Positions 52,914 to 60,998 of a stretch of 64,000 nucleotides of DNA are shown piece after piece. Every line of letters starts with the position of its first letter. Within the stretch, counting starts at the first letter, position 1. A program made the translations under genes and the position numbers. Location: positions 1 to 64,000 of the forward strand of contig CAYLZG010000004.1 in the NCBI GenBank assembly GCA_964387985.1, read 5' to 3'. The notes under the pieces were generated by a model. It did not search any database, was not told where the DNA came from, and saw only the letters and a list, made by a program, of their open reading frames with translations. The stretch comes from JALOOB01 sp964387985. Its GTDB lineage: Bacteria > Chloroflexota > Anaerolineae > CG2-30-64-16.

Positions 52914-54191
52914 ATGGCGGCACCCTGGAACAGCCGATATGCCCAGCGAAACCAACGCATGGGACGTTCCATCATCCGAGAACTATTGAAATACGCGCAA
53001 CAGCCGGAGCTCATTTCCTTTGCCGGCGGCATGCCCGCCCCTGAGTTGTTTCCGAAGCAACAGGCACAGGAGGCAGCCTGCCGCCTCCTGACAGAATACG
53101 GCGAGAAGGCACTGCAATACGGCCCAACCGAAGGACACATGCCGCTGCGGCGTTGGATCAGCGAACACATGGTGCGGTACGGCATCCAGGCAGAGGCCAA
53201 CAACGTCTTTGTCACGACCGGCTCGCAGCAAGCCCTGGATCTGATCGGCAAGCTGTTGATCAATCCCGGCGATCAGATCCTGGTCGAAGAACCGACCTAC
53301 CTGGGCGCTCTGCAGGCCTGGAATGCTTACCAGGCCGAATATGCAGGCGTTCCGATCGACAATAACGGCCTGCGCACGGAGCTCCTAGAAAACGCGCTAC
53401 GTGTGGGACCGAAGTTCATGTATGTGCTGCCGAACTTCCAGAACCCTGGCGGTACGACACTGTCGTTGGACCGCCGCCTGGAACTGGTGCGCCTGTCAAA
53501 CAAGTACGGCATTCCCATCGTCGAGGATGACCCGTACGGCGCGCTGCGTTTCGAGGGCGAGCATCTCCCGCCCCTTGTGGCACTGGACGCGGATTTCCAG
53601 GCTGATGCCGGGCTAAATGGCCACGGGTACATGGAGGGCAATGTCATCTACCTGGGGACCTTCTCGAAAACGTTGGCTCCAGGACTGCGTCTCGGCTGGG
53701 TGGTGGCTCCGGTCGAGGTGGTGGACCGGCTGGTCATGGCCAAACAGGGGACCGATCTACAGACCTCCACCTTCGACCAGATGTTGGCCTGGGAAATGCT
53801 CAAGACCGGCTTCCTGGACGAGCATATCAATCTGATCCGTCGCGTGTACAAAGAGCGGCGGGACATCATGCTGGCCGCGATGGGGAAGTACTTCCCCGAG
53901 GGCTGTTCGTGGACGCACCCCCAGGGTGGCCTGTTCCTGTGGGCCAGCTTGCCCGAATGGTTGGATACCGAGCCGTTGCTGCAGGACGCCATCCAGGCGA
54001 AGGTCGCGTTCGTTCCCGGCTTTGCGTTCTATGCGAATCCGAGCCGCGGGCGGAACAGCATGCGCCTCAACTTCTCGAACGCACTTCCCGAACAGATCGA
54101 GGAGGGCATCCGCCGCCTGGGCTTGTTGCTCCAGGCCAGGGTTGCAGAGCATAATCGAATACACGGCGTTCCGGACATGCCGCTGGCTTAA
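52914..54191 (+). CDS. PLP-dependent aminotransferase (LysN/2-aminoadipate type)
   Basis: A 425-residue fold-type-I aminotransferase. ISFAGGMPAPELFP, YGPTEGHMPLRRWI, FVTTGSQQALDLIGKLL, NFQNPGGTTLSL, VEDDPYGALRF and the PLP lysine in YLGTFSKTLAPGLRLGW. Relatives (LysN, KAT) convert many amino acids into 2-oxoacids. Joined to the oxidoreductase operon with a 21-nt gap and its own AAGGAGG site, so it likely feeds 2-oxoacids from amino acids to that enzyme. Confidence 0.9.
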   Translation: MAAPWNSRYAQRNQRMGRSIIRELLKYAQQPELISFAGGMPAPELFPKQQAQEAACRLLTEYGEKALQYGPTEGHMPLRRWISEHMVRYGIQAEANNVFVTTGSQQALDLIGKLLINPGDQILVEEPTYLGALQAWNAYQAEYAGVPIDNNGLRTELLENALRVGPKFMYVLPNFQNPGGTTLSLDRRLELVRLSNKYGIPIVEDDPYGALRFEGEHLPPLVALDADFQADAGLNGHGYMEGNVIYLGTFSKTLAPGLRLGWVVAPVEVVDRLVMAKQGTDLQTSTFDQMLAWEMLKTGFLDEHINLIRRVYKERRDIMLAAMGKYFPEGCSWTHPQGGLFLWASLPEWLDTEPLLQDAIQAKVAFVPGFAFYANPSRGRNSMRLNFSNALPEQIEEGIRRLGLLLQARVAEHNRIHGVPDMPLA

Positions 54192-54274
54192 GGGCGGTCC
54201 CACCGCGCGGGGCGCAGGCTACCGGATGACAATTGAGGCGCCCGGCACTCAAGCGAGCTAAGACGCCCGTAGTC

Positions 54275-54323
54275 AGGTGCCCGGCACTTTAACGATCCAA
54301 AGGATCGCAAGTGCCGGGCACCT
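54275..54323. repeat. long palindromic repeat, copy 1
   Basis: AGGTGCCCGGCACTT (54275-54289) pairs perfectly with AAGTGCCGGGCACCT (54309-54323). The loop holds a nested 6-bp stem CGATCC/GGATCG (54293-54298 with 54302-54307). A degenerate half copy (GCGCCCGGCACTC) lies at 54238-54250. The same unit recurs at 54846-54878. Confidence 0.85.
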
Positions 54324-54357
54324 ATGCTACAGACCGGCATGCCTCAATGGCGTATGG

Positions 54358-54363
54358 TATACT
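54358..54363 (+). promoter_or_regulatory. -10 box of second CBS gene
   Basis: TATACT 22 nt before the start codon; leader very short. No clear -35. Confidence 0.4.
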
Positions 54364-54384
54364 CTAGTCGAATAGGAGAGCAGT

Positions 54385-54828
54385 ATGGAACGAATGCGCG
54401 TGAGCGACATCATGACCAGCCCGGCGATCGTCATCGGGCCCACCACAACCGTGCCAGAGGCCATCGCGATGATGAAGGAGCATCACATCCGTCACTTGCC
54501 GGTGGTCGAGAACGATCGATTGGTGGGGATGATCAGTCGGGGAGACCTGCGCGAAGCGTCGATTACGGCGAGCATCAACGCTGACTCGTACGAACTGCAC
54601 TTCATGCTCAGCCGGCTGACGGTGGGCAAACTCATGTCACGCAAGGTTTTCACGATTACGCCCGACGCGCCGCTCGTCCATGCTGCGGAGCTGATGACGG
54701 AACAGAAGATCGCCGGCCTGCCCGTCGTGGATGAAAAGGCCGCTGTGGTGGGCATCGTAACCGAATCGGATCTCCTGCGCACTCTGGCCCTCAAGCTGCG
54801 CGAAGCGGAGGAAGCGACAGGGAAGTGA
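54385..54828 (+). CDS. CBS-domain pair protein
   Basis: A 147-residue protein of two CBS domains: VSDIMTSPAIVIGPTTTVPEAIAMMKEHHIRHLPVVENDRLVGMISRGDLRE and VGKLMSRKVFTITPDAPLVHAAELMTEQKIAGLPVVDEKAAVVGIVTESDLLR. Expected to bind an adenine nucleotide. Second stand-alone CBS protein in 7 kb. It is bracketed by two copies of the same long palindrome, which isolates it transcriptionally. Confidence 0.93.
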   Translation: MERMRVSDIMTSPAIVIGPTTTVPEAIAMMKEHHIRHLPVVENDRLVGMISRGDLREASITASINADSYELHFMLSRLTVGKLMSRKVFTITPDAPLVHAAELMTEQKIAGLPVVDEKAAVVGIVTESDLLRTLALKLREAEEATGK

Positions 54829-54845
54829 CATTGCGCCGAAGTCCT

Positions 54846-54878
54846 AAGTGCCCGGCACTTTCGAAGTGCCGGGCACTT
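54846..54878. repeat. long palindromic repeat, copy 2
   Basis: AAGTGCCCGGCACTT (54846-54860), TCG, AAGTGCCGGGCACTT (54864-54878): a perfect 15-bp hairpin with a 3-nt loop, 17 nt after the CBS stop codon. Shares the GTGCCCGGCACTT core with copy 1 at 54275-54323. Confidence 0.88.
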
Positions 54879-54910
54879 GTAGCGTTTGAATGATGTTTGA
54901 TGAATAGGTT

Positions 54911-55948
54911 ATGGAAGCAGACCTAGCACGCTACGCGCGACAGACAATCTATCCCGGCATCGGCGAAGCAGGGCAACGCCGGCTGCTTGCCGCGCATGTT
55001 ACGATCATCGGGATCGGTGCAACTGGATCGGTGCTGGCGAACCACCTGGTCCGCGCGGGCGTAGGCCACCTGCGCCTGGTAGATCGCGACTTCGTCGAGC
55101 TCAACAACCTCCAGCGACAGTTGCTCTACGATGAAGCCGACGTCAACGAGGTGCTGCCCAAGGCGGTGGCGGCCGCACGCAAGTTGCGCCGGATCAACAG
55201 CACCATTGCCATCGAGGAGATCGTCGCAGACGTCAATCCCGGCAACATTCTCTCGTTCGTCGAGGATGCCGATGTGGTGCTCGACGGCACGGACAACTTC
55301 GCGACGCGCTACCTGCTAAACGACGCATGCGTCAAACTGGGGAAGCCGTGGGTGTACTGCGGCGTGCTTGCCACCTACGGAATGACCCACACCGTGCGGC
55401 CGGGCATCACGCCTTGCCTGCGCTGCACCATGGACGAGATGCCCGCACCGGGAACGATCGCGACGTGCGATACTGCGGGCATCATCGGCCCCATCGTTGC
55501 ACTCATGGGCTCCATCGCGGCCACCGAGGCCATCAAGCTGCTCGTTGGTGGCGGGGCGCTGAACGATGGGATGATCCACGTTGATCTCTGGGATGCGACT
55601 TTCGACCAGTTCGAGATCGGCGCGCCCCGGCCCGACTGCCCCGCATGCGGGCAGAGTCGTTTCGAATTTCTCGAAGCAGCGGCCGGTGCACGCACGACGT
55701 CGCTGTGCGGACGCGATGCCGTGCAAGTGAGCGTGGCCGGCGCGGCCGAGAATGCACTTCCGCTCGAGGCGCTGGCCGACCGCTGGCGGCTCGGCGGCGC
55801 GACGGATGTGCGGTCCAACCCGTTCCTGCTGCGCGCCACGGTGGATGGCCGCGAATTCACCGTATTCGGAGACGGCCGCGCAATCATCAAGGGCGTGCGC
55901 GATGAGGCCGAAGCCGCCACCCTGTACGCGCGCTACGTGGGGATCTGA
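54911..55948 (+). CDS. ThiF/MoeB-type E1-like sulfur-carrier adenylyltransferase
   Basis: A 345-residue E1-like enzyme. YARQTIYPGIGEAGQRRL, ATP-binding IIGIGATGSVLANHLVRAGV, DRDFVELNNLQRQLLYDEAD (Arg finger), DGTDNFATRYLLND, zinc Cys pairs CLRC and CPAC, and the crossover-loop Cys in TCDTAGIIGP. Residues 260-345 form an extra C-terminal tail (FGDGRAIIKGVRDEAEAATLYARYVG) common to relatives in Bacilli and Thermus. It adenylates ThiS- or MoaD-like carriers; no carrier gene is in the window. Confidence 0.92.
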   Translation: MEADLARYARQTIYPGIGEAGQRRLLAAHVTIIGIGATGSVLANHLVRAGVGHLRLVDRDFVELNNLQRQLLYDEADVNEVLPKAVAAARKLRRINSTIAIEEIVADVNPGNILSFVEDADVVLDGTDNFATRYLLNDACVKLGKPWVYCGVLATYGMTHTVRPGITPCLRCTMDEMPAPGTIATCDTAGIIGPIVALMGSIAATEAIKLLVGGGALNDGMIHVDLWDATFDQFEIGAPRPDCPACGQSRFEFLEAAAGARTTSLCGRDAVQVSVAGAAENALPLEALADRWRLGGATDVRSNPFLLRATVDGREFTVFGDGRAIIKGVRDEAEAATLYARYVGI

Positions 55949-55951
55949 GGC

Positions 55952-56950
55952 ATGCCCCACCAGGCGCGCCCGGTGATGGGCGAACGCACCATCGGAACCC
56001 TGCGCCATTTCACCGCGCCCCATCTACCCCCACTGACAGCCTTTCTCAACAGGGCCTTTGCCGGCCACCGGCACTATGCAGCGATCGCCGAAGCGGACTT
56101 TGCGGAGCGCGTGTTGGTGAGGCCCGAGTTCGATGCTCGCGGCCTGATCCTGGCTATGGACGGTGAACGTGTCGCCGGCGCTGTGTTTTCTATCGATCCA
56201 CCGACCACCGGTCCCGCGACCCACTCATCAGAGGCCCGGCATCACATCGCCTGGCTGGCTGTCGATCCCGAATATCGCAAGGCTCGACTGGGATCGCGGC
56301 TGCTGATCGCGGCAGAGAATTACCTCTATTACTGTCCGATCTATTTCGCGGCCTTGAATGCGCCTTTCTACGGCATCATGGAGCGGTTGTGGGCGCCCTG
56401 GTACGGCTCTACCGAAAGCATGGCGATCAGCGCGGTCAACGACCGGGAGTTGGTGACCTGGCTGGGCAAGCGCGGGTACCAGGTCAGCAGTCCCGGCGAC
56501 GTCACCCTGTCCGCATCGCTGCAAGGCCGGGAGCAGCCCGCAGATCCGGGCCTGGAAGAACGCAGCCTGCGCCTGGTCCCGATCGACGAGCGCTCGCCCT
56601 GGCAGCGCGACGAACCTGCGTACCGGCTGCGCGCCTGGGGCTCCAACGGTGGCCGCAGGTACGGTGGGCTGGTTGTGGCGGACGGCGACCGAGCGGTGGG
56701 CAGCGTGGTGTGGTATCCCATGCCGGACCCGACGATCGCGGCGCTCGCGTGGATCAACCTGGAACGGCAATACCGTGGCCTGCGGTATGGATCTTATCTC
56801 CTGGATCGCGGCCTGTCAGAGATGGCGGCCCGCGGGTACAAGAGCGTCGAGGTCCATGTCCACACGAAAGACAACCCTGAAGCGTTCTCGCTGTTCCGCC
56901 GCCGAAGGTTCGAGGTGATCGACTACTGGGTGAACCTCGTCAAGACCTGA
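55952..56950 (+). CDS. double GNAT-domain acetyltransferase
   Basis: A 332-residue tandem GNAT. First half: IAWLAVDPEYRKARLGSRLLIAAENYLY. Second half: IAALAWINLERQYRGLRYGSYLLDRGLSEMA and KDNPEAFSLFRRRRFEVI. Both acetyl-CoA loops are diverged. It follows the ThiF-like gene by 3 nt, so the two are co-translated. Substrate unknown. Third tandem GNAT in this window. Confidence 0.82.
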   Translation: MPHQARPVMGERTIGTLRHFTAPHLPPLTAFLNRAFAGHRHYAAIAEADFAERVLVRPEFDARGLILAMDGERVAGAVFSIDPPTTGPATHSSEARHHIAWLAVDPEYRKARLGSRLLIAAENYLYYCPIYFAALNAPFYGIMERLWAPWYGSTESMAISAVNDRELVTWLGKRGYQVSSPGDVTLSASLQGREQPADPGLEERSLRLVPIDERSPWQRDEPAYRLRAWGSNGGRRYGGLVVADGDRAVGSVVWYPMPDPTIAALAWINLERQYRGLRYGSYLLDRGLSEMAARGYKSVEVHVHTKDNPEAFSLFRRRRFEVIDYWVNLVKT

Positions 56951-57009
56951 ATGCTGCGCAACAGCCGGCTCGTCGAGCCGGTGTTGTAGGCCGCGGTCAA
57001 AAACGCGAT

Positions 57010-57037
57010 TTGACATGTGACGATCAGCGGTTATAAT
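57010..57037 (+). promoter_or_regulatory. promoter of the aspartate-pathway operon
   Basis: TTGACA (57010-57015), a 16-nt spacer and TATAAT (57032-57037), both perfect hexamers, upstream of the T-box leader. Confidence 0.85.
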
Positions 57038-57049
57038 CGGCGTCACTTG

Positions 57050-57378
57050 AATCTTGTAAAGCGTTGATCGGGACGAGTACGCGACGCTAAAGCGCCAGAG
57101 ACGGCAGGCCACCGGCTGTAAGCCTGCCCCGCCACCAGCCCGCCGAAAACCCCCCGAGAGTGAGCGCCTCAAATCCGGCCGCCGGCCACCGCATGACGCA
57201 GGGCCGACCGGGGAGTGTATGGTGCTCCGAGTGGCCCCGTTACGGCCGATGAAGATAGCCATCCCGCCTTTGTGTCATAGAGGCGTAGCATGCTACACCT
57301 CTACAGATTGCAGGTGGGACGGCTGAATATTGGGTGGAACCGCGAAGCCCCTCGCCCCAACGGCGAGGGGCTTTTTTT
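57050..57378 (+). promoter_or_regulatory. T-box leader, predicted tRNA-Thr sensing
   Basis: Stem I opens with GCGTTGATCGGGACGAGTAC, the usual start of T-boxes. The T-box sequence TGGGTGGAACCGCG is at 57331-57344 and is followed by an intrinsic terminator GCCCCTCGCC/GGCGAGGGGC (57347-57371) with seven T. The bulge TGGA would pair with a tRNA ending U73-CCA, as tRNA-Thr often does. A likely specifier codon ACC lies at 57149-57151 in GAAAACC before CGAGAGTGAG. Uncharged tRNA-Thr would then prevent termination and switch on the aspartate pathway. Amino-acid specificity is inferred. Confidence 0.88.
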
Positions 57379-57417
57379 CTGCGCTCAGCACACAGCATGC
57401 ACGGCAGGAGAAGGATC

Positions 57418-58821
57418 ATGCGAATCATGAAGTTCGGCGGCACCTCTGTCAATGACGCCCAAGCGATCTCCCAGGTCGCGTCCATCGTGGCCGGCCAGTT
57501 GCGCATCGATTCCCGGGTCGTGGTCGTCACTTCGGCCATGCGCGGGGTCACTGACCTCTTGATCAACACGGCCAACGCAGCCGCCAGCGGTGATCGACAG
57601 GCCTATCGCGACGCGCGGCTGACCTTGATCGCGCGCCATCGCGACGCGGCGGAGTCGCTGATCGATGACCTTGACGATCTGGCCATGATCCAGGCACAGA
57701 CGGACGAGCGCGTGCGCGAGTTCGAGCGCCTCTGCATGGCGGTCGCGATCCTCGGCGAGCTGACCGATCGCGGGCTCGCGGTCATTTCGGGTCTGGGCGA
57801 ACGTCTGATGGCGCCCATCCTGGCAGCGGCCATGCGCGCACATGGGTTTGAGACGGAAGCGATCGACGCAGGCGAATTGATCGTCACCGACGACAATTAT
57901 GCCTCGGCTGCGCCCGACATGGACGCGACCTGGTCGGCAACGCGTGGCCGGCTGCAGCCGCTGCTCGAAAAAGGCATCACCCCCGTAGTCACGGGCTTCG
58001 TCGCAGCAACGCCCGCAGGCGTGCCGACGGTGCTGGGGCGGGGGGGTTCGGATTACTCTGCCGCGATCCTCGGTGCAGCGCTGGATGCGGACGAGATACA
58101 GATCTGGACGGATGTGGACGGCGTGTTGACAGCCGACCCGCGCATCGTCAAGGGCGCGCGGCCGTTAAGAGAGCTGACGTACGGCGAGGCCGCAGAGCTG
58201 GCCTACTTCGGCGCCAAGGTTCTGCACCCGAAGACCATGCTGCCGGCCATCGACCGGGGCATCCCGATCAGCGTGCGCAACACCTTCAACCCTGCCTTTC
58301 CCGGCACGCGCGTCGTGCCGAAGTCATCCAACGGTGGCACCGTGAAGGCGCTGACCGTGATCCGCGGTCTGGCGCTGGTTACCGTGGCAGGCCGCGGGAT
58401 GATGGGCGTTCCCGGCATCGCGGCCCGCACGTTCTCATCGGTCGCACAACGCGGGGCGAATGTACTGATGATTTCGCAAGCCTCCTCCGAACAGAGCATC
58501 TGCTTCGTCGTGCCCGAGTCCGATGCGCACCCGGTGGGCGCAGCGCTGGAGGCGTCGTTCGGAGAGGAGATCAAGCGCCGCCTGATCGATCGCGTGAGCA
58601 TCGAGCCGGAAGTCGTGATCGTGGCCATTGTGGGTGAAGGGATGCGCGGCACGCCGGGCATTGCGGCTCGTCTTTTCTCTGCGCTCGGCGAAAACGGTGT
58701 TAACGTCATCGCGGTCGCCCAGGGATCCTCCGAGACGAACATCTCCTTGGTGCTCAGTGCCACGGATGCGGATGCAGGCATCCGGTTCATTCACGATGCA
58801 TTTGGATTGGGGGTAGCATGA
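57418..58821 (+). CDS. lysC: aspartokinase
   Basis: First enzyme of the aspartate pathway, 467 residues, monofunctional. Kinase domain: MKFGGTSVNDAQAI, VVTSAMRGVTD, the catalytic segment VTGFVAATPAGVPTVLGRGGSDYSAAILGAAL, QIWTDVDGVLTADPRIVKGARPL and LAYFGAKVLHPKTM. Two ACT domains follow (residues 310-465), each with GVPGIAARTF or GTPGIAARLF, the allosteric sites. ATG 57418 follows CAGGAGAAGG. First gene of the T-box operon; overlaps hom by 4 nt. Confidence 0.95.
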   Translation: MRIMKFGGTSVNDAQAISQVASIVAGQLRIDSRVVVVTSAMRGVTDLLINTANAAASGDRQAYRDARLTLIARHRDAAESLIDDLDDLAMIQAQTDERVREFERLCMAVAILGELTDRGLAVISGLGERLMAPILAAAMRAHGFETEAIDAGELIVTDDNYASAAPDMDATWSATRGRLQPLLEKGITPVVTGFVAATPAGVPTVLGRGGSDYSAAILGAALDADEIQIWTDVDGVLTADPRIVKGARPLRELTYGEAAELAYFGAKVLHPKTMLPAIDRGIPISVRNTFNPAFPGTRVVPKSSNGGTVKALTVIRGLALVTVAGRGMMGVPGIAARTFSSVAQRGANVLMISQASSEQSICFVVPESDAHPVGAALEASFGEEIKRRLIDRVSIEPEVVIVAIVGEGMRGTPGIAARLFSALGENGVNVIAVAQGSSETNISLVLSATDADAGIRFIHDAFGLGVA

Positions 58822-59897
58822 AACGAGTTCCACTCATCATCTTCGGCGCCGGCAATGTGGGTCGGGCGCTGGTGCGACAGTTGACCGAAGCCAGCCAGCT
58901 TCACGCGGAGCGCGACGGCCTGCGACTTCCTATCGTCGCCTGGTGTGACATCGACGGCGCTGCCGTGGACGAAGACGGCCTCAGCGCCGCGGACCTTCAG
59001 GCAATCGCGGGCGCCAAAAAAGCTGGCGAACCGTTTCCTCTGAGCCAGCCCAACTACGAACCGGACCTTCGGGCAATCGTGGAAGTGGCAGGCACGGCGG
59101 GCTGCATCGTGGCGGATGTGACGGCATCCCCTGCGACGGTGCCCGCGCTTCAATTCGCGTTGAAGAGCGGATACCGCGCGGCCACGGCCAACAAAATCCC
59201 ACTGGTCGGGCCCCAGTCGGTCTTCGATGACCTGGCTGGCAACAAACGATTCCGCTACGAGACCACCGTCGGTTCGGCCGTGCCCGTTATCGAGGCTACG
59301 CGCGGCCTGTTGCGGGCGGCCGACAAGGTCGAAACGGTGCAGGGCGCGCTCAGCGGCACCCTGGGATTCCTCTGCACTGGCATGCATGCAGGCAGGCCCT
59401 TCTCCGGCCTGGTGGCAGAGGCCATGCAGGCAGGCTACACTGAACCGGACCCGCGCATCGACCTGGGCGGCATGGATGTCGCGCGCAAGGCGCTTATCGT
59501 GGCACGCACGTTGGGATGGAAGCTGGAATTGAACGACGTGCAGGTAGCCGGACTGCTGCCGGCCGAATATGCGGATCTCTCCCTGGACGACTGCCTGGCG
59601 CGGCTTCCCGAGTTGGATAGTGGCTTTGCGGCCCTGGGGGCCGAGGCTGCTGCGCAGGGCCAGGTGCTGCGCTACATCGCCGAAATCAAGGACGGGCGTG
59701 CGGCGGTCGGCATGCGAGCTGTGCCGGCTGACTCCGCACTGGGGCAGCTCAGGGGGAACGACAACCTGGTGGCGTTCCGGACGCGCTACTATCCCGACAA
59801 CCCCCTCGTGCTCCAGGGCCGGGGCGCGGGCGTCGAGGCAGCCGCGGCAGGCGTGCACGCGGATATCGTCGCACTCGCACAATACGGAGAGAGTTGA
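58818..59897 (+). CDS. hom: homoserine dehydrogenase
   Basis: A 359-residue NAD(P)-dependent homoserine dehydrogenase without a C-terminal ACT domain. VPLIIFGAGNVGRALVRQL (nucleotide binding), TANKIPLVGPQ with the catalytic Lys, RYETTVGSAVPVIEATRG, GALSGTLGFLCTGM and the EPDPRIDLGGMDVARKALIVART metal/substrate region. Starts at the ATGA overlap with aspartokinase. Confidence 0.93.
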   Translation: MKRVPLIIFGAGNVGRALVRQLTEASQLHAERDGLRLPIVAWCDIDGAAVDEDGLSAADLQAIAGAKKAGEPFPLSQPNYEPDLRAIVEVAGTAGCIVADVTASPATVPALQFALKSGYRAATANKIPLVGPQSVFDDLAGNKRFRYETTVGSAVPVIEATRGLLRAADKVETVQGALSGTLGFLCTGMHAGRPFSGLVAEAMQAGYTEPDPRIDLGGMDVARKALIVARTLGWKLELNDVQVAGLLPAEYADLSLDDCLARLPELDSGFAALGAEAAAQGQVLRYIAEIKDGRAAVGMRAVPADSALGQLRGNDNLVAFRTRYYPDNPLVLQGRGAGVEAAAAGVHADIVALAQYGES

Positions 59898-59898
59898 G

Positions 59899-60998
59899 AT
59901 GAGCAGTGTTAACCCGCCTCAGAACAAGATCAAGGTCGGCGTCCTGGGCGCCACTGGCGCAGTTGGACAGCGCTTCGTCCACCTGTTGGCAGGACATCCC
60001 TGGTTCGAGGTGGCGCTTCTGGCCGCGTCCGATCGCTCGGTGGGGAAGACGTATCGCGAGGCGACCAGGTGGCTGATCCGCGGGGGCATGCCGGAGGCTG
60101 TGGCCGACACAGTTGTCACCCCTACCGAGCCCGGCGCCATCGATAAAGATGTGCGGATACTGTTCTCGGCCATTCCAGGCGATATGGCGGGCGCGCTGGA
60201 GGAAGAACTGGCCGACGCGGGATTTGCAGTCTGCTCCAACGCGTCTGCCCACCGGATGGACCTGGATGTACCGCTGGTAATTCCGGACGTCAACCCGGAA
60301 CACACCGCGCTGATCCGCGCGCAACAGCGCCGCCGCCATGCAGCGGGCAAGCAGGACGGCTTCATCGTCACCAATCCGAACTGCACCAGCACACACCTGA
60401 CATGCGCGCTCAAGCCGCTGCACGACGCGTTCGGGCTGGCCGCGGTGAACGTCGTCACCATGCAGGCCCTCTCAGGCGCAGGTTATCCGGGCGTCTCCGC
60501 CATGGACATTCTCGACAATGTGGTGCCCTACATCGGCGGCGAAGAGGAAAAGATCGAGGCCGAGCCGCGCAAGTTGCTGGGTGCACTGGAGGGCGAGAGC
60601 GTCCGCTGGGCCGATATCGTCATCAGCGCACAGGCAAACCGGGTGGCTGTCCGCAACGGGCATCTTGAGGCAGTCAGCGTAAAGCTGCGCCAAGGAGCCA
60701 CGCTGGAACAAGTAGCCGATGCGTTCACGTCTTATCGGGGAGAGCCCCAGCGGCTGGGGCTGCCTTCCGCGCCAGATCCTGCTATCATCCTGCACACCGC
60801 ACCGGATCGCCCACAGCCGCGGCTCNNNNNNNNNNCGACAGGCTCACTGGCAAGGGAATGGCAACGAGCATAGGCCGGCTGCGCGCCGACCCCCTATTTG
60901 ATTACAAATTCATCGTGTTAGGGCATAATACGATCCGTGGAGCAGCCGGTGGCGCATTGCTCAATGGAGAGTTGCTATATGTACAAGGCTGGCTTTGA
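59899..60998 (+). CDS. asd: aspartate-semialdehyde dehydrogenase (archaeal/fungal type), interrupted by assembly gap
   Basis: Reduces aspartyl phosphate to the semialdehyde. VGVLGATGAVGQRFVHLLAGHPWF, VTNPNCTSTHLTCALKPL with catalytic Cys and QALSGAGYPGVSAMD place it in the archaeal/fungal branch. The frame reaches the 10-N gap at 60826 (RPQPRL) and resumes in another frame: TGKGMATSIGRLRADPLFDYKFIVLG to LLYVQGWL and stop at 60996-60998. A gap of 8 or 11 bases (or 0-2 codons) would keep the frame, so the gene is probably intact. An earlier stop near 60873 in the written frame is an artefact. Confidence 0.9.
60826..60835. other. assembly gap (10 N)
   Basis: Unknown bases within asd. The protein frame is continuous only if the true length differs from 10. 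Confidence 0.98.

Noticed and set aside
59569..60873. asd ending at the stop near 60873
   Set aside because: That stop is in a frame created by the wrong gap length; the conserved C-terminus continues in another frame to 60998.
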